Of a stretch of DNA of 38,112 nucleotides, positions 17,170 to 23,403 are shown one piece after another; position 1 is the stretch's first letter; the number at the start of each line of letters is the position of its first letter. The position numbers and the translations under genes were made by a program. The stretch is from a virus, in IMG/VR virus record IMGVR_UViG_3300020119_000109, positions 1 through 38,112 of that record; one strand, written 5' to 3'. The notes under the pieces are model-generated. The model worked only from the letters and a program-made list of their open reading frames with translations, did no database searches and was not told the origin of the DNA.

Positions 17170-17554
17170 CTGGCTTCCGTCCGGTGTAGTCCTTGATGAT
17201 CGCGACGATCGGGCCGCCGCCTTCGCCCATGTGTTGCAGCTTCACGCCGTACTTCTTCGGCTTCATCTTCTGTGCCTGCTCGACGCGTGCGTAGATGCGC
17301 AGCTTGGCCTTGCGGATCGAATCGGCGTCGGGCTTGCAGTTGTCGGCGATCTCGACGATCTCGTCGACCATGGTGTCAGCGCGCTCGTCCGTGGCAATCT
17401 CGTACATCTTGACGAACTCTGGATATTCGCGCAGCCAGCGGAACACGGTGGCCTTACTGGGCATGCCGGGCTTTTTGCACACCTTGCGGATGCTGCTGCC
17501 GTCTGCGAGGGCCGCGCAGAACTCGGCTGCCTTCTCGTCGGTGTAGGTGGTCAT
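17156..17554 (-). CDS. terS: Terminase small subunit
   Basis: 132 residues. Residues 5-50 form a helix-turn-helix typical of small terminases (AAEFCAALADGSSIRKVC, then SKATVFRWLREYPEFVKMYE). Next is a helical oligomerisation region with RADTMVDEIVEIAD, and then AKLRIYARVEQAQKMKPKKY. It would recognise the pac site and hand DNA to the large subunit. The ATG overlaps the upstream stop as ATGA. Position immediately before terL supports the call. Confidence 0.88.
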   Translation of the reverse strand: MTTYTDEKAAEFCAALADGSSIRKVCKKPGMPSKATVFRWLREYPEFVKMYEIATDERADTMVDEIVEIADNCKPDADSIRKAKLRIYARVEQAQKMKPKKYGVKLQHMGEGGGPIVAIIKDYTGRKPDGTD

Positions 17555-18135
17555 TTCTCTACCTTCTTGATGAATCCGTGCTTCACATTATGGCGGTACT
17601 GGTCATCCTTCGACATGGCGATGGCCGTATTCGATATCCACGTTCCATCCGGCGCGAACGAACCATATGCCACACCGATCCGGAGAGCTGGCTCGAAATC
17701 CACATGCAGCTCCAGCATGTCGATGCCATTGCCGCAGTTCATATCTAGCGCGCTGGCCACCTCGACGGCGCGGCGCGCGTCATAGCCCAGGTACATCGCA
17801 GCGCTGGCAAACGGCGAGCCGCTGCCGACGGCATAGAACTTTTCCTCGACGGGGATGCCGAATGGTTCTTGCGAGAAGTGCACGATCTTCCCATCCGGAT
17901 GAATCACGAGCAGGCTGCCGCACTTGTCGTCATTGCGCTGCGATACAGGATAGTCTTCTGGGATACAGCCTTTCTCGAACCAGTTGAGCATCGCGCGCCC
18001 AAGCGCAGATCCGCCGGCGAAGCCAACCAGGCAGCCCCGAATTTTGGTGATCTTCGTGACGGTAGCGTGCTCCGCGCCGAAGCCCATGCGTTTGTCGGCG
18101 GCCATGGTCTTGCCGTCCCATGCGATGACAGTCAC
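17551..18135 (-). CDS. Proteasome-like Ntn-hydrolase family protein
   Basis: 194 residues from a GTG overlapping the upstream stop (GTGA). The N-terminus (TVIAWDGKTMAADKR) places Thr2 where removal of Met would expose an N-terminal nucleophile. Asp14 and Lys28 are candidate active-site partners. CLVGFAGG and FYAVGSGSPFASAAM, followed by a helix, are typical of beta-subunit-like proteins (HslV/proteasome fold). The fold usually ends near residue 142; the last 50 residues or so are an added tail. There is no partner ATPase in the window. It lies between a small membrane gene and terS. Family call is from motif pattern; protease activity is unproven. Confidence 0.72.
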   Translation of the reverse strand: MTVIAWDGKTMAADKRMGFGAEHATVTKITKIRGCLVGFAGGSALGRAMLNWFEKGCIPEDYPVSQRNDDKCGSLLVIHPDGKIVHFSQEPFGIPVEEKFYAVGSGSPFASAAMYLGYDARRAVEVASALDMNCGNGIDMLELHVDFEPALRIGVAYGSFAPDGTWISNTAIAMSKDDQYRHNVKHGFIKKVEK

Positions 18136-18290
18136 AGCCGCTCCTCGTCAAAGTCGACCAGGTCGCGCGCTGGCGTCGGCGGTGGATCTTCCGCGCGCGG
18201 CTCGGCGGCCAGGGTGACGACGCACAGCGCGGCGACGATCAGGAAAGGGCTGGCGATCAACGCGACCAGCAAGAATTCGGATGTGGTCAC
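18132..18290 (-). CDS. Small membrane protein
   Basis: 52 residues. The GTG start overlaps the RusA stop (GTGA), and its own stop overlaps the GTG of the Ntn-hydrolase gene (GTGA), so it fits exactly into the coupled operon. Residues 6-28 (FLLVALIASPFLIVAALCVV) form one clear membrane segment. The tail is Pro-rich then acidic (EDPPPTPARDLVDFDEERL) and would face the cytoplasm if the N-terminus is outside. The function is not recognised. Confidence 0.65.
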   Translation of the reverse strand: MTTSEFLLVALIASPFLIVAALCVVTLAAEPRAEDPPPTPARDLVDFDEERL

Positions 18291-18754
18291 ACGAGCTCCA
18301 TCTGCGGTTGGACGGTCGGGATCGCGGTCACGGTGACGACCACGCGCGCGGCGCCGGCATCAGGCTCCATGCGCTCGCCTATCTCGCGCCGGACCCATTT
18401 ATCGTCGTCCATCACCACGCCCTTGAGCGAGTCGTAGAGCACCTTGCGTGCGTTGTCCAGGTCGATGCACTGGACTGTGTCGTCCCACGCGGCGCCGAGC
18501 TGACGCTGGCGCTTCTGCCAGTCCAGCGGCCGGTGCGGGAAAAGCTTGATGTCGACCTGCACGCGGCCGGTGATGGGCGCGGTGACGCCGGCGGCGCGAG
18601 CGAGCTGCTCCACCTCGGCCTTGAACGCCTTCGCCTCGCTGGTCACGTAGGTCAGCGCCATGGCCTTGCGCGCGCCCTTGGCCGGCACCGTGCGTGTCGC
18701 CCAGTAGCGGTTCGCGCTGATCGGATAGGGCAGGGTCAGGGTGATCGTGTTCAT
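18287..18754 (-). CDS. rusA: RusA-type Holliday junction resolvase
   Basis: 155 residues. Contains the RusA signature DLDNARKVLYDSLKGVVMDD: Asp98 and Asp100 with Lys104, then Asp117/118, matching the metal-binding acidic residues and lysine of E. coli RusA. The N-terminus (LTLPYPISANRYW) is the usual first strand and loop. Such enzymes resolve branched intermediates before packaging. It sits between replication genes and terminase in a leftward operon, which suits that job. The start at 18754 has only a weak ribosome site. Confidence 0.9.
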   Translation of the reverse strand: MNTITLTLPYPISANRYWATRTVPAKGARKAMALTYVTSEAKAFKAEVEQLARAAGVTAPITGRVQVDIKLFPHRPLDWQKRQRQLGAAWDDTVQCIDLDNARKVLYDSLKGVVMDDDKWVRREIGERMEPDAGAARVVVTVTAIPTVQPQMELV

Positions 18755-18793
18755 GTCGTCTTTCGTGGCCCGGCGCGCGGCCGGGCGTTGTGG

Positions 18794-19171
18794 TTACGGC
18801 TGGTCGGCGTCAGAACCGACTTCGGACGCGATCAGGGCGCTATCGAGCCGCGCCTTGAGCAGGTAGCCTTCGAGCGGCCAGATTTTCTGCTTCGCGTTGT
18901 CGCGCGCGATCTTGGCGCCGATCTCCGCGTTGAAGTTTTCTGGGCTGGCGCAGGCGCTCTCGCCGGTCACCGTGAAGCCGTTCTCCAGCTTGATGACGCA
19001 CATGGTCAGCAGGTCGAAAGCCGGATCAGTGGGGTGGCCGAGTGCGCGCAGCGCCTCGCCAACGGTGAACGTGTGCTCGTGCGCGATGACGCTCTCGATG
19101 TGGTCTGGCGTGACGCGCGGCGCGGTCAGGCCTTTGGCTTGGATCTCTTGTTCGATTGCTTGGTCGTTCAT
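18794..19171 (-). CDS. N4 gp49 / Sf6 gp66 family protein
   Basis: 125 residues from the ATG at 19171, which has AGGAGC upstream; a start at 19195 lacks a site. It has the family core: PRVTPDHIESVIAHEHTFTV, then CVIKLENGFTVTGESACASP, ENFNAEIGAKIARDNAKQKI and WPLEGYLL. This family is widespread in phage early operons and no biochemical role is known to me. It lies between the replication genes and rusA. Confidence 0.85.
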   Translation of the reverse strand: MNDQAIEQEIQAKGLTAPRVTPDHIESVIAHEHTFTVGEALRALGHPTDPAFDLLTMCVIKLENGFTVTGESACASPENFNAEIGAKIARDNAKQKIWPLEGYLLKARLDSALIASEVGSDADQP

Positions 19172-19222
19172 GTGTTGCTCCTGGTGATGCTGCATTGGCG
19201 CTCGCGCGCGAAGTGGTCTCGG

Positions 19223-19930
19223 TCAGGCGTCTTGCGGCGCGCCCATTGCCTCTCGTGCAAACTTCACTTGCAAGAGTGATAACCGCTTGTCCCCGAGCTT
19301 TTCGCGTTCGAGGATGCGGCGCGCCCATGCGCGGTGGTCGATTGCGCTGGCGGCCTGCTTCGTCACGACAGTGGCCTTGAGCTTGCGGAGCAGCTGGTCA
19401 GCGGACTCGCGCGACAGCTTCTCGGCGCCGGGCATGCCGAGCTGCAGCATCGGGCGCGGGATCTCGGCCCATTCACCTCGCTCAAGCTGGGCGTGCAGCG
19501 CGGCTTCCCAGCGCGGCTTGATCTGGCTGTAGGTCTGGCTGCCCAGGTCGAATGCCAGCGGCATGGCCGCCCAGTAGACGGCTGGATGCGACCACTTCCC
19601 TGGCTCGCCGGCGGCGCGGGCCTGCACACCGGCCACGGCCTCGTAGTAGGCGACCAGGCTGTCGATCGGGCTACGGCAGAGCTTCTTGAACTCGGGCAGG
19701 GTGGGCGGCCAGTCGCGCGTGCTCAGCGCGTCCAGTCCGCGCTTGAGCTCGGCGGCGGTGTAGCTGGCCAGTTCCTGCGACCAGAAGGCGATCAGCGCGT
19801 CGGTGTCGGCAGCGCCCCACTGGTCGGCGAATTTCTTGCCGTAGGTGAGCAGCATCCGCTGGAACAGGCGCTCGACCCAGCTCTCAGGCAGGGCGGTCGT
19901 TGATGTCGATGATTCGGTCGTCAGGTTCAT
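19223..19930 (-). CDS. Replication protein P-like (helicase loader)
   Basis: 235 residues, like lambda P (233). The N-terminal half matches the family pattern: WVERLFQRMLLTYGKKFADQ, then ALIAFWSQELASYTAAELKRG, and RDWPPTLPEFKKLC. The C-terminal half is basic and helical. Lambda P brings the host replicative helicase to O at the origin. The ATG at 19930 overlaps the end of the O-like gene by 47 bases; longer in-frame extensions run deeper into that gene. Position after O supports the role. Confidence 0.75.
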   Translation of the reverse strand: MNLTTESSTSTTALPESWVERLFQRMLLTYGKKFADQWGAADTDALIAFWSQELASYTAAELKRGLDALSTRDWPPTLPEFKKLCRSPIDSLVAYYEAVAGVQARAAGEPGKWSHPAVYWAAMPLAFDLGSQTYSQIKPRWEAALHAQLERGEWAEIPRPMLQLGMPGAEKLSRESADQLLRKLKATVVTKQAASAIDHRAWARRILEREKLGDKRLSLLQVKFAREAMGAPQDA

Positions 19931-20900
19931 GGCTGGACTTTCGTTGGATACGGTCGGTGAGCTTCTGGGCGTTGGCCTGCAGGGCTTGGCGTGGGGATGC
20001 GCGTGGCTGAGCAGCACCGGTGGCCTTGACGGCAGCCGCTTCACGGGCCCAGCGTTCGAGGATTGCGATCACGAGACCAGGCGGGATTCGTTCGCCGGGC
20101 TTCGCGCGCTTTGCTTCCTCGCAGGCGGCGGTGACTGTTTCTGGCTGCACGCCCTGGTCGGCCAATGCCATGACGCGAGGGTCGGCGGGCTGGGCCATCA
20201 CGCCACTGGCTCGCATGGCGATGCAGAGCGCGCCCACCGCGCTTGGGGTGGGTGAGTCGTCAGGGGCGGGGTTGGAGCCTTTAGGTTCTAAAGAATCTAA
20301 CTTATCCCTTATAAAGTATCCCTTGCGATCGGGGGGCGATGCATTCGGATCATCGGGGGGCGATTCGGGGGGCGATGGGTTTTGATCGGGGGGCGATCCT
20401 GCCGCGATGATTAGAACGGCCTTCTTCTTCAACGTTTTTGATTGAGGCGCGAGCGCGCGCAGCATGTCGCAGGCAGCGATTACACGCTCCCGAATCCCGG
20501 CTGTTTCGATCTCGATGCCCCAGCGCTTGGCATTGCCAGCGGAGCCGGACAGACTGAACGCCAGCTTCTCGATCCAGGCTTCGAGTACCTTCTCGGCGAC
20601 CACCGGGTGATAGAGGCGGCCGTCGCTGGCCTCGACCCAGCCGCGCAGCGCGTGCGCGCGGACCTTCTTCCAGGCCTTCGACTGCGACAGGTGCGCCAGC
20701 ATGCGGTCGTCGGTTGGTACGCTGCCGGCCGGAACCTGGCGCCAGCTTTCGAGCCAGAGCGTCATCGCGGCGGCACGTTCGTCGCCGGTACCGAGAACCC
20801 AGGTCTCGGACGCCAGCAGGCGTGCCACATCCATCGGCATGAACTGGAAGTCCCGCAGGTTGCAGTCTGCTGGGGTCAGCGGTGCCGGAAGCTCTGTCAC
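19884..20900 (-). CDS. Replication initiator, lambda O-like in architecture (DUF1376-type N-terminus)
   Basis: 338 residues from a GTG overlapping the upstream stop (GTGA). Residues 15-105 (FQFMPMDVARLLASE, then LWLESWRQVPAGSVPTDDRM, then AHALRGWVEASDGRLYHPVV) fit the DUF1376 type found in phage initiators. Residues about 165-200 are a Ser/Pro/Asp linker encoded by DNA repeats that look like an origin. Residues 245-338 form a second helical domain, possibly for contact with the P-like protein. The plan of DNA-binding domain, iteron-coding linker and partner domain is that of lambda O. Confidence 0.8.
   Translation of the reverse strand: MTELPAPLTPADCNLRDFQFMPMDVARLLASETWVLGTGDERAAAMTLWLESWRQVPAGSVPTDDRMLAHLSQSKAWKKVRAHALRGWVEASDGRLYHPVVAEKVLEAWIEKLAFSLSGSAGNAKRWGIEIETAGIRERVIAACDMLRALAPQSKTLKKKAVLIIAAGSPPDQNPSPPESPPDDPNASPPDRKGYFIRDKLDSLEPKGSNPAPDDSPTPSAVGALCIAMRASGVMAQPADPRVMALADQGVQPETVTAACEEAKRAKPGERIPPGLVIAILERWAREAAAVKATGAAQPRASPRQALQANAQKLTDRIQRKSSHEPDDRIIDINDRPA
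20279..20397. other. Candidate replication origin: four iterons plus AT-rich stretch
   Basis: Four exact copies of TCGGGGGGCGAT lie at 20329-20340, 20353-20364, 20365-20376 and 20386-20397, all in one orientation. Next to them, 20279-20322 is markedly AT-rich in an otherwise GC-rich genome. Both are inside the initiator gene. In lambda the origin is likewise inside O, with four iterons followed by an AT-rich unwinding region. In gene direction the order here is the same. Confidence 0.75.
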
Positions 20901-21121
20901 GCTGCCACCACCTGATACTGCTCAATGCGCGCGCGCCGATGCGGGGCAATATGGGATTCTGGGGAGGCCTGCGCGGCGGCCAGGCGGTCGTATTCTTCGA
21001 GCCAGGTGTGGCGCGCTGGCGCGCGGTCCTTCATCGTGCACGAGTCGCGCGATTCGCCGCGCTCAAACGCCTGCCGGGCCTTCATACGGATTCGGTCCTT
21101 CGAAATGATCGGCTCATCCAT
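20897..21121 (-). CDS. Small early protein of unknown function
   Basis: 74 residues, charged and mostly helical, with Arg-rich stretches (SKDRIRMKARQAFERGESRD) and LEEYDRLAAAQ in the second half. No membrane segment or Cys cluster. It starts two bases after the stop of the preceding gene and its stop overlaps the GTG of the initiator gene. Basic charge suggests nucleic-acid contact, but I recognise no family. Confidence 0.6.
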   Translation of the reverse strand: MDEPIISKDRIRMKARQAFERGESRDSCTMKDRAPARHTWLEEYDRLAAAQASPESHIAPHRRARIEQYQVVAA

Positions 21122-21123
21122 GG

Positions 21124-21300
21124 TCAGTGCTCCCCGGCCTGGTCGATCACCTTGCGCAGGTCCTGGCGCGCGGCGAATTCGGCGCGCTGCTTATTCACGT
21201 CGCGCTTGTCAGCGATCGCGACCTGGTCGCGGTGCCGCCACACCTTGGCGGTGCTGGCGATGCGCTGGTCGGGCGTCCCCTTTTTGCTTTCTTGGTGCAT
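21124..21300 (-). CDS. Very small basic early protein
   Basis: 58 residues: ATG at 21300 with AAGGGA upstream, TGA at 21124-21126, two bases before the next start. Composition is highly charged (ASTAKVWRHRDQVAIADKRD, then RAEFAARQDLRKVIDQAG) and helical. It fills the space between two better supported genes without overlap, in the operon's strand, which is the main evidence that it is real. Function unknown. Confidence 0.55.
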   Translation of the reverse strand: MHQESKKGTPDQRIASTAKVWRHRDQVAIADKRDVNKQRAEFAARQDLRKVIDQAGEH

Positions 21301-21361
21301 TCGTTTTTCCCTTCGTGTTCTTCGTTACATCGCCTGTTTTTCGTGCCGCAGCCGAAAGCCC

Positions 21362-21607
21362 TTAAACCTGCCTCCGCATGCTTGCCGGGCGCATGGCACG
21401 GCTGGAGACCCGGCCGATACCCGGGCATGGCCGGGATTCCCTCACCGGCGGCCCGCCCGTAAGATGGGCACGTGCTTCCTTGTTCAGTAGGTGCCGGAAC
21501 AGAGGGCTGGCGGCCATGCCGGTCAGTCGGCAGATCAGATCCAGCGTCACTTCCTCGGCGTCGTTGAGCAGGACTTCTTTGCAGATGGTTCGGGTCTTCG
21601 GGTTCAT
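21362..21607 (-). CDS. Small early protein downstream of cro
   Basis: 81 residues, starting 49 bases after the Cro-like gene with AAGGAG seven bases upstream of the ATG. Residues 1-45 (KEVLLNDAEEVTLDLICRLT, then SPLFRHLLNKEA) are helical and could form a small regulatory or DNA-binding fold. The C-terminal part is Arg/Pro-rich and probably loose. It is the second gene of the PL transcript. I do not recognise a family. Confidence 0.6.
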   Translation of the reverse strand: MNPKTRTICKEVLLNDAEEVTLDLICRLTGMAASPLFRHLLNKEARAHLTGGPPVRESRPCPGIGRVSSRAMRPASMRRQV

Positions 21608-21656
21608 CGTGTTTCTCCTTGTGGTGGGGTGGGGCAGGACTTCGGGGTGGTGCGGA

Positions 21657-21890
21657 TTACTGCGGCGGCTGCTGTTCGGCCAGCTCGGGCCAGATATCGG
21701 CCCAGTCGTCCGGGAAAAGGTCCCGGCGCGTGGCAATCCCTTCGCGCTCGAGCACCGGCGCCAGGCGGATCAGCTTGTCCGCTGGGATACCGCCGGCGCG
21801 CCAGCCATGCACTGAAGGGGGCTTGATGTTCAAAATCTTCGCTACGGCGGTGGTTCCGCCGAGCGCGTCGATCATTTCGCTGGAAGTCAT
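21657..21890 (-). CDS. cro: Cro-like regulator (YdaS/Cro helix-turn-helix family)
   Basis: 77 residues from the ATG at 21890. Residues 5-35 (EMIDALGGTTAVAKILNIKP, then PSVHGWRAGGIP) form a helix-turn-helix of the YdaS/Cro group. The segment KPPSVHGW (residues 23-30) is identical to residues 28-35 of the divergent CI-like repressor, so both should read the same operators. It is the first gene from PL. Upstream ATGs extend into the operators and have no ribosome site. Its job would be to shut off repressor synthesis and commit to lysis. Confidence 0.85.
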   Translation of the reverse strand: MTSSEMIDALGGTTAVAKILNIKPPSVHGWRAGGIPADKLIRLAPVLEREGIATRRDLFPDDWADIWPELAEQQPPQ

Positions 21891-21921
21891 GGCTGTCTTT
21901 AAAAGTTGATGGATTACACGA

Positions 21922-21950
21922 ATATTAGGAGACGCTAACTGGAAAGTCAA
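21922..21950 (-). promoter_or_regulatory. Leftward early promoter PL (drives cro and replication genes)
   Basis: On the minus strand: TTGACT (21945-21950), a 17-base spacer and TAATAT (21922-21927), 32 bases before the cro-like ATG. The spacer ends in GTTAGCGTCTCC, so the operator TTAGCGTCTCCTAA overlaps the -10. This layout is nearly the same as the rightward promoter at 23403-23431. Confidence 0.85.
21925..21938. promoter_or_regulatory. Operator OL1
   Basis: TTAG-N6-CTAA inverted repeat; minus-strand sequence TTAGCGTCTCCTAA. It differs from the corresponding PR operator by one base and covers the spacer and -10 of PL. Confidence 0.75.
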
Positions 21951-21963
21951 TAGCCACTCCTAA
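21950..21963. promoter_or_regulatory. Operator OL2
   Basis: Minus-strand sequence TTAGGAGTGGCTAT, one base off TTAG-N6-CTAA. Its centre is exactly 25 bp from OL1 and it touches the PL -35. The corresponding PR site, TTAGGAGTTCCTAT, is 12 of 14 bases identical. Confidence 0.65.
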
Positions 21964-21974
21964 TCCATTCTCTA

Positions 21975-21988
21975 TTAGGATTGACTAA
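21975..21988. promoter_or_regulatory. Operator OL3 overlapping the repressor start codon
   Basis: TTAGGATTGACTAA, a perfect TTAG-N6-CTAA, again exactly 25 bp from the previous centre. It ends on the A of the repressor ATG and contains the only plausible ribosome site (AGGA). Occupation should block repressor expression. I see no clear -35/-10 pair for the rightward repressor transcript. Confidence 0.65.
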
Positions 21989-22689
21989 TGACACTTTCAG
22001 AACGAATCCGTACGGCAATGGCGGAGCGAAATATTTCGCAGGTTGACCTTGCGCGCGCGTGCAATGTGAAGCCGCCATCTGTGCACGGTTGGCTGACTGG
22101 GAAGGCCAAGTTTCTACGTGGCGAAAATTTGCTGCTGGCGGCCCGTGCGCTAGGCGTCAGCCAGGAATGGCTTGCCACCGGTGCCGGTGATATGCACGGG
22201 GTCGACGCAGTTGCACCAGGTGCAAATATCGGTCTTTTCGGTGTTCACGCGGCCGATAAGGACGATCCAGACTTCGTTCAGATTCCAATGGTGAGGTTGC
22301 GACTGCAGGCTGGCGTGACTGGGTTCCAGACGGAGCCGGACAGGCGCGATGGCGGAACTATGGGAATGCGGCGCCAGTGGCTCGAGCGCACAGGTTTCGA
22401 CCCGACCACACTGATCGCTATCCAGGTAAAGGGCGAGAGCATGGAGCCGTCGCTCTACGAAGATGACATCGTGGTCTTAAACACTGCCGACAAAAAGCTG
22501 GTCGACGGGCAGGTCTACGCCTTCAATTACGAGGGTGAGGCCGTGGTCAAGCGGTTGTCCCGCGACGCGGGGGAGTGGTGGCTCACCTCGGATAATCTCG
22601 ACCAGCGCAAGCACTCAAGAAAAATCTGCCGCGGCGACGCGTGCATCGTAATTGGGCGCGTGGTGCGCAAGGAAAGCGACAGGATTTAG
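21988..22689 (+). CDS. cI: CI-like phage repressor with S24 peptidase domain
   Basis: 233 residues. Residues 3-40 are a helix-turn-helix (NISQVDLARACNVKPPSVHG). A linker region follows, with the candidate self-cleavage bond Ala108-Gly109 in RLQAGVTG. The C-terminal LexA/CI-type peptidase has nucleophile Ser151 in KGESMEPSL and general base Lys188 in EAVVKRL. RecA-stimulated cleavage and SOS induction are therefore expected. It holds PL and PR off in the lysogen. Divergent from cro over a 97-base operator region. Confidence 0.92.
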   Translation: MTLSERIRTAMAERNISQVDLARACNVKPPSVHGWLTGKAKFLRGENLLLAARALGVSQEWLATGAGDMHGVDAVAPGANIGLFGVHAADKDDPDFVQIPMVRLRLQAGVTGFQTEPDRRDGGTMGMRRQWLERTGFDPTTLIAIQVKGESMEPSLYEDDIVVLNTADKKLVDGQVYAFNYEGEAVVKRLSRDAGEWWLTSDNLDQRKHSRKICRGDACIVIGRVVRKESDRI

Positions 22690-22700
22690 AGGAGAAATCG

Positions 22701-22868
22701 GTGTTTGTATTCGGCTTTTTTGTTGCGCTGATCGCGGCATTCGTTATTTATAACCGGCTTGAGGAACGTATCCGTAAGTTGGAAGAGCGAGTGTCGTTTC
22801 TGGAGGATCGTTCGCCACAAGCAAAGCATGTGCGCGATCTCGAAGATGAGCACCGAGGATGGAAATAA
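22701..22868 (+). CDS. Small membrane protein with coiled coil, cotranscribed with the repressor
   Basis: 55 residues from a GTG at 22701, with AGAGGAG six bases upstream, 11 bases after the repressor stop. Residues 1-17 (FVFGFFVALIAAFVIYN) are one membrane segment and residues 18-50 (RLEERIRKLEERVSFLEDR) are a coiled coil. Because it follows cI without a terminator it may be made in the lysogen. A superinfection or defence role is possible but not shown. Confidence 0.65.
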   Translation: MFVFGFFVALIAAFVIYNRLEERIRKLEERVSFLEDRSPQAKHVRDLEDEHRGWK

Positions 22869-22908
22869 GGCGCAACGGCACGCCAGGATGCCGCACCCGA
22901 GGAGACTC

Positions 22909-23292
22909 ATGATTTCCAGATATATTCTTTTGGCCACTGGATTGCTAGGCGCCGGCACAAGCCTTGCCGCCGACGCAGTGAAGGTCATACCACCGGCGCA
23001 TAAGTCCCTTTCGACTGAGGGCGGCCGATTCGTCTTTGGCCAGATCAGCGAGTACCAAAGGGACCAATTCCTGCTAGATACGGTAACCGGCCGGGTCTGG
23101 CGTGTCGTGTCATATACGCCCACTGATGCACAAGGGAATCCACTTCCCGGCGCGCAAAAGCGCGATGTGCTGCAATCGCTTCTTTTCCTTGACCGACAGG
23201 AAAACACTTCGGAATATCCGATCAGCGAGCCACGGCAACAAGAGCTGGACAAAGAATTTGGCGAATGGCTGAAAAAACAAAAGAGCAAATGA
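22909..23292 (+). CDS. Secreted protein with signal peptide, lysogeny-expressed candidate
   Basis: 127 residues from the ATG at 22909, preceded by GAGGAG. Residues 1-20 (MISRYILLATGLLGAGTSLA) are a signal peptide with a likely cut after Ala20. The mature part is about 107 residues, with RFVFGQISEYQRDQFLLDT, then GRVWRVVSYTPTDAQGNPLP, and a charged helical end (EFGEWLKKQKSK). It lies between the repressor and a strong terminator, so it is probably made from the repressor transcript and exported to the periplasm. No family recognised; lysogenic conversion is an inference. Confidence 0.75.
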   Translation: MISRYILLATGLLGAGTSLAADAVKVIPPAHKSLSTEGGRFVFGQISEYQRDQFLLDTVTGRVWRVVSYTPTDAQGNPLPGAQKRDVLQSLLFLDRQENTSEYPISEPRQQELDKEFGEWLKKQKSK

Positions 23293-23310
23293 TGTAACGA
23301 CCGATCGTCT

Positions 23311-23338
23311 AAAAAACCCGCCGTGAGCGGGTTTTTTT
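23311..23338 (+). terminator. Strong terminator after the repressor operon
   Basis: AAAAAACCCGC, five bases, GCGGGTTTTTT: an 11-bp stem with a long T-run on the plus strand and an A-run before it, so it can work both ways. It separates repressor-operon transcription from PR, which starts 65 bases downstream. Confidence 0.9.
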
Positions 23339-23357
23339 ACGTCTATACAACACCGAA

Positions 23358-23371
23358 TACGGAGTTCCTAA
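23358..23371. promoter_or_regulatory. Weak upstream operator OR3 candidate
   Basis: TACGGAGTTCCTAA: one perfect CTAA half and a degenerate left half. Its N6 (GAGTTC) is identical to that of the next site. Spacing to OR2 is 32 bp rather than 25, so this is the least certain site. Confidence 0.4.
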
Positions 23372-23389
23372 AAAAATTTAAGCAAAAAA

Positions 23390-23403
23390 TTAGGAGTTCC
23401 TAT
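23390..23403. promoter_or_regulatory. Operator OR2
   Basis: TTAGGAGTTCCTAT, one base off TTAG-N6-CTAA, centred exactly 25 bp from OR1 and abutting the PR -35. It is the counterpart of OL2. Confidence 0.7.

Noticed and set aside
18281-19279. Plus-strand open frame of 332 codons across rusA and the gp49-family gene
   Set aside because: It crosses two well supported minus-strand genes and has shadow-type composition.
20329-20397. The SPPD repeats as a protein repeat domain
   Set aside because: The conservation is at DNA level (12 exact bases in four copies, one reading through another frame context) beside an AT-rich patch, which fits origin iterons better than a folded repeat.
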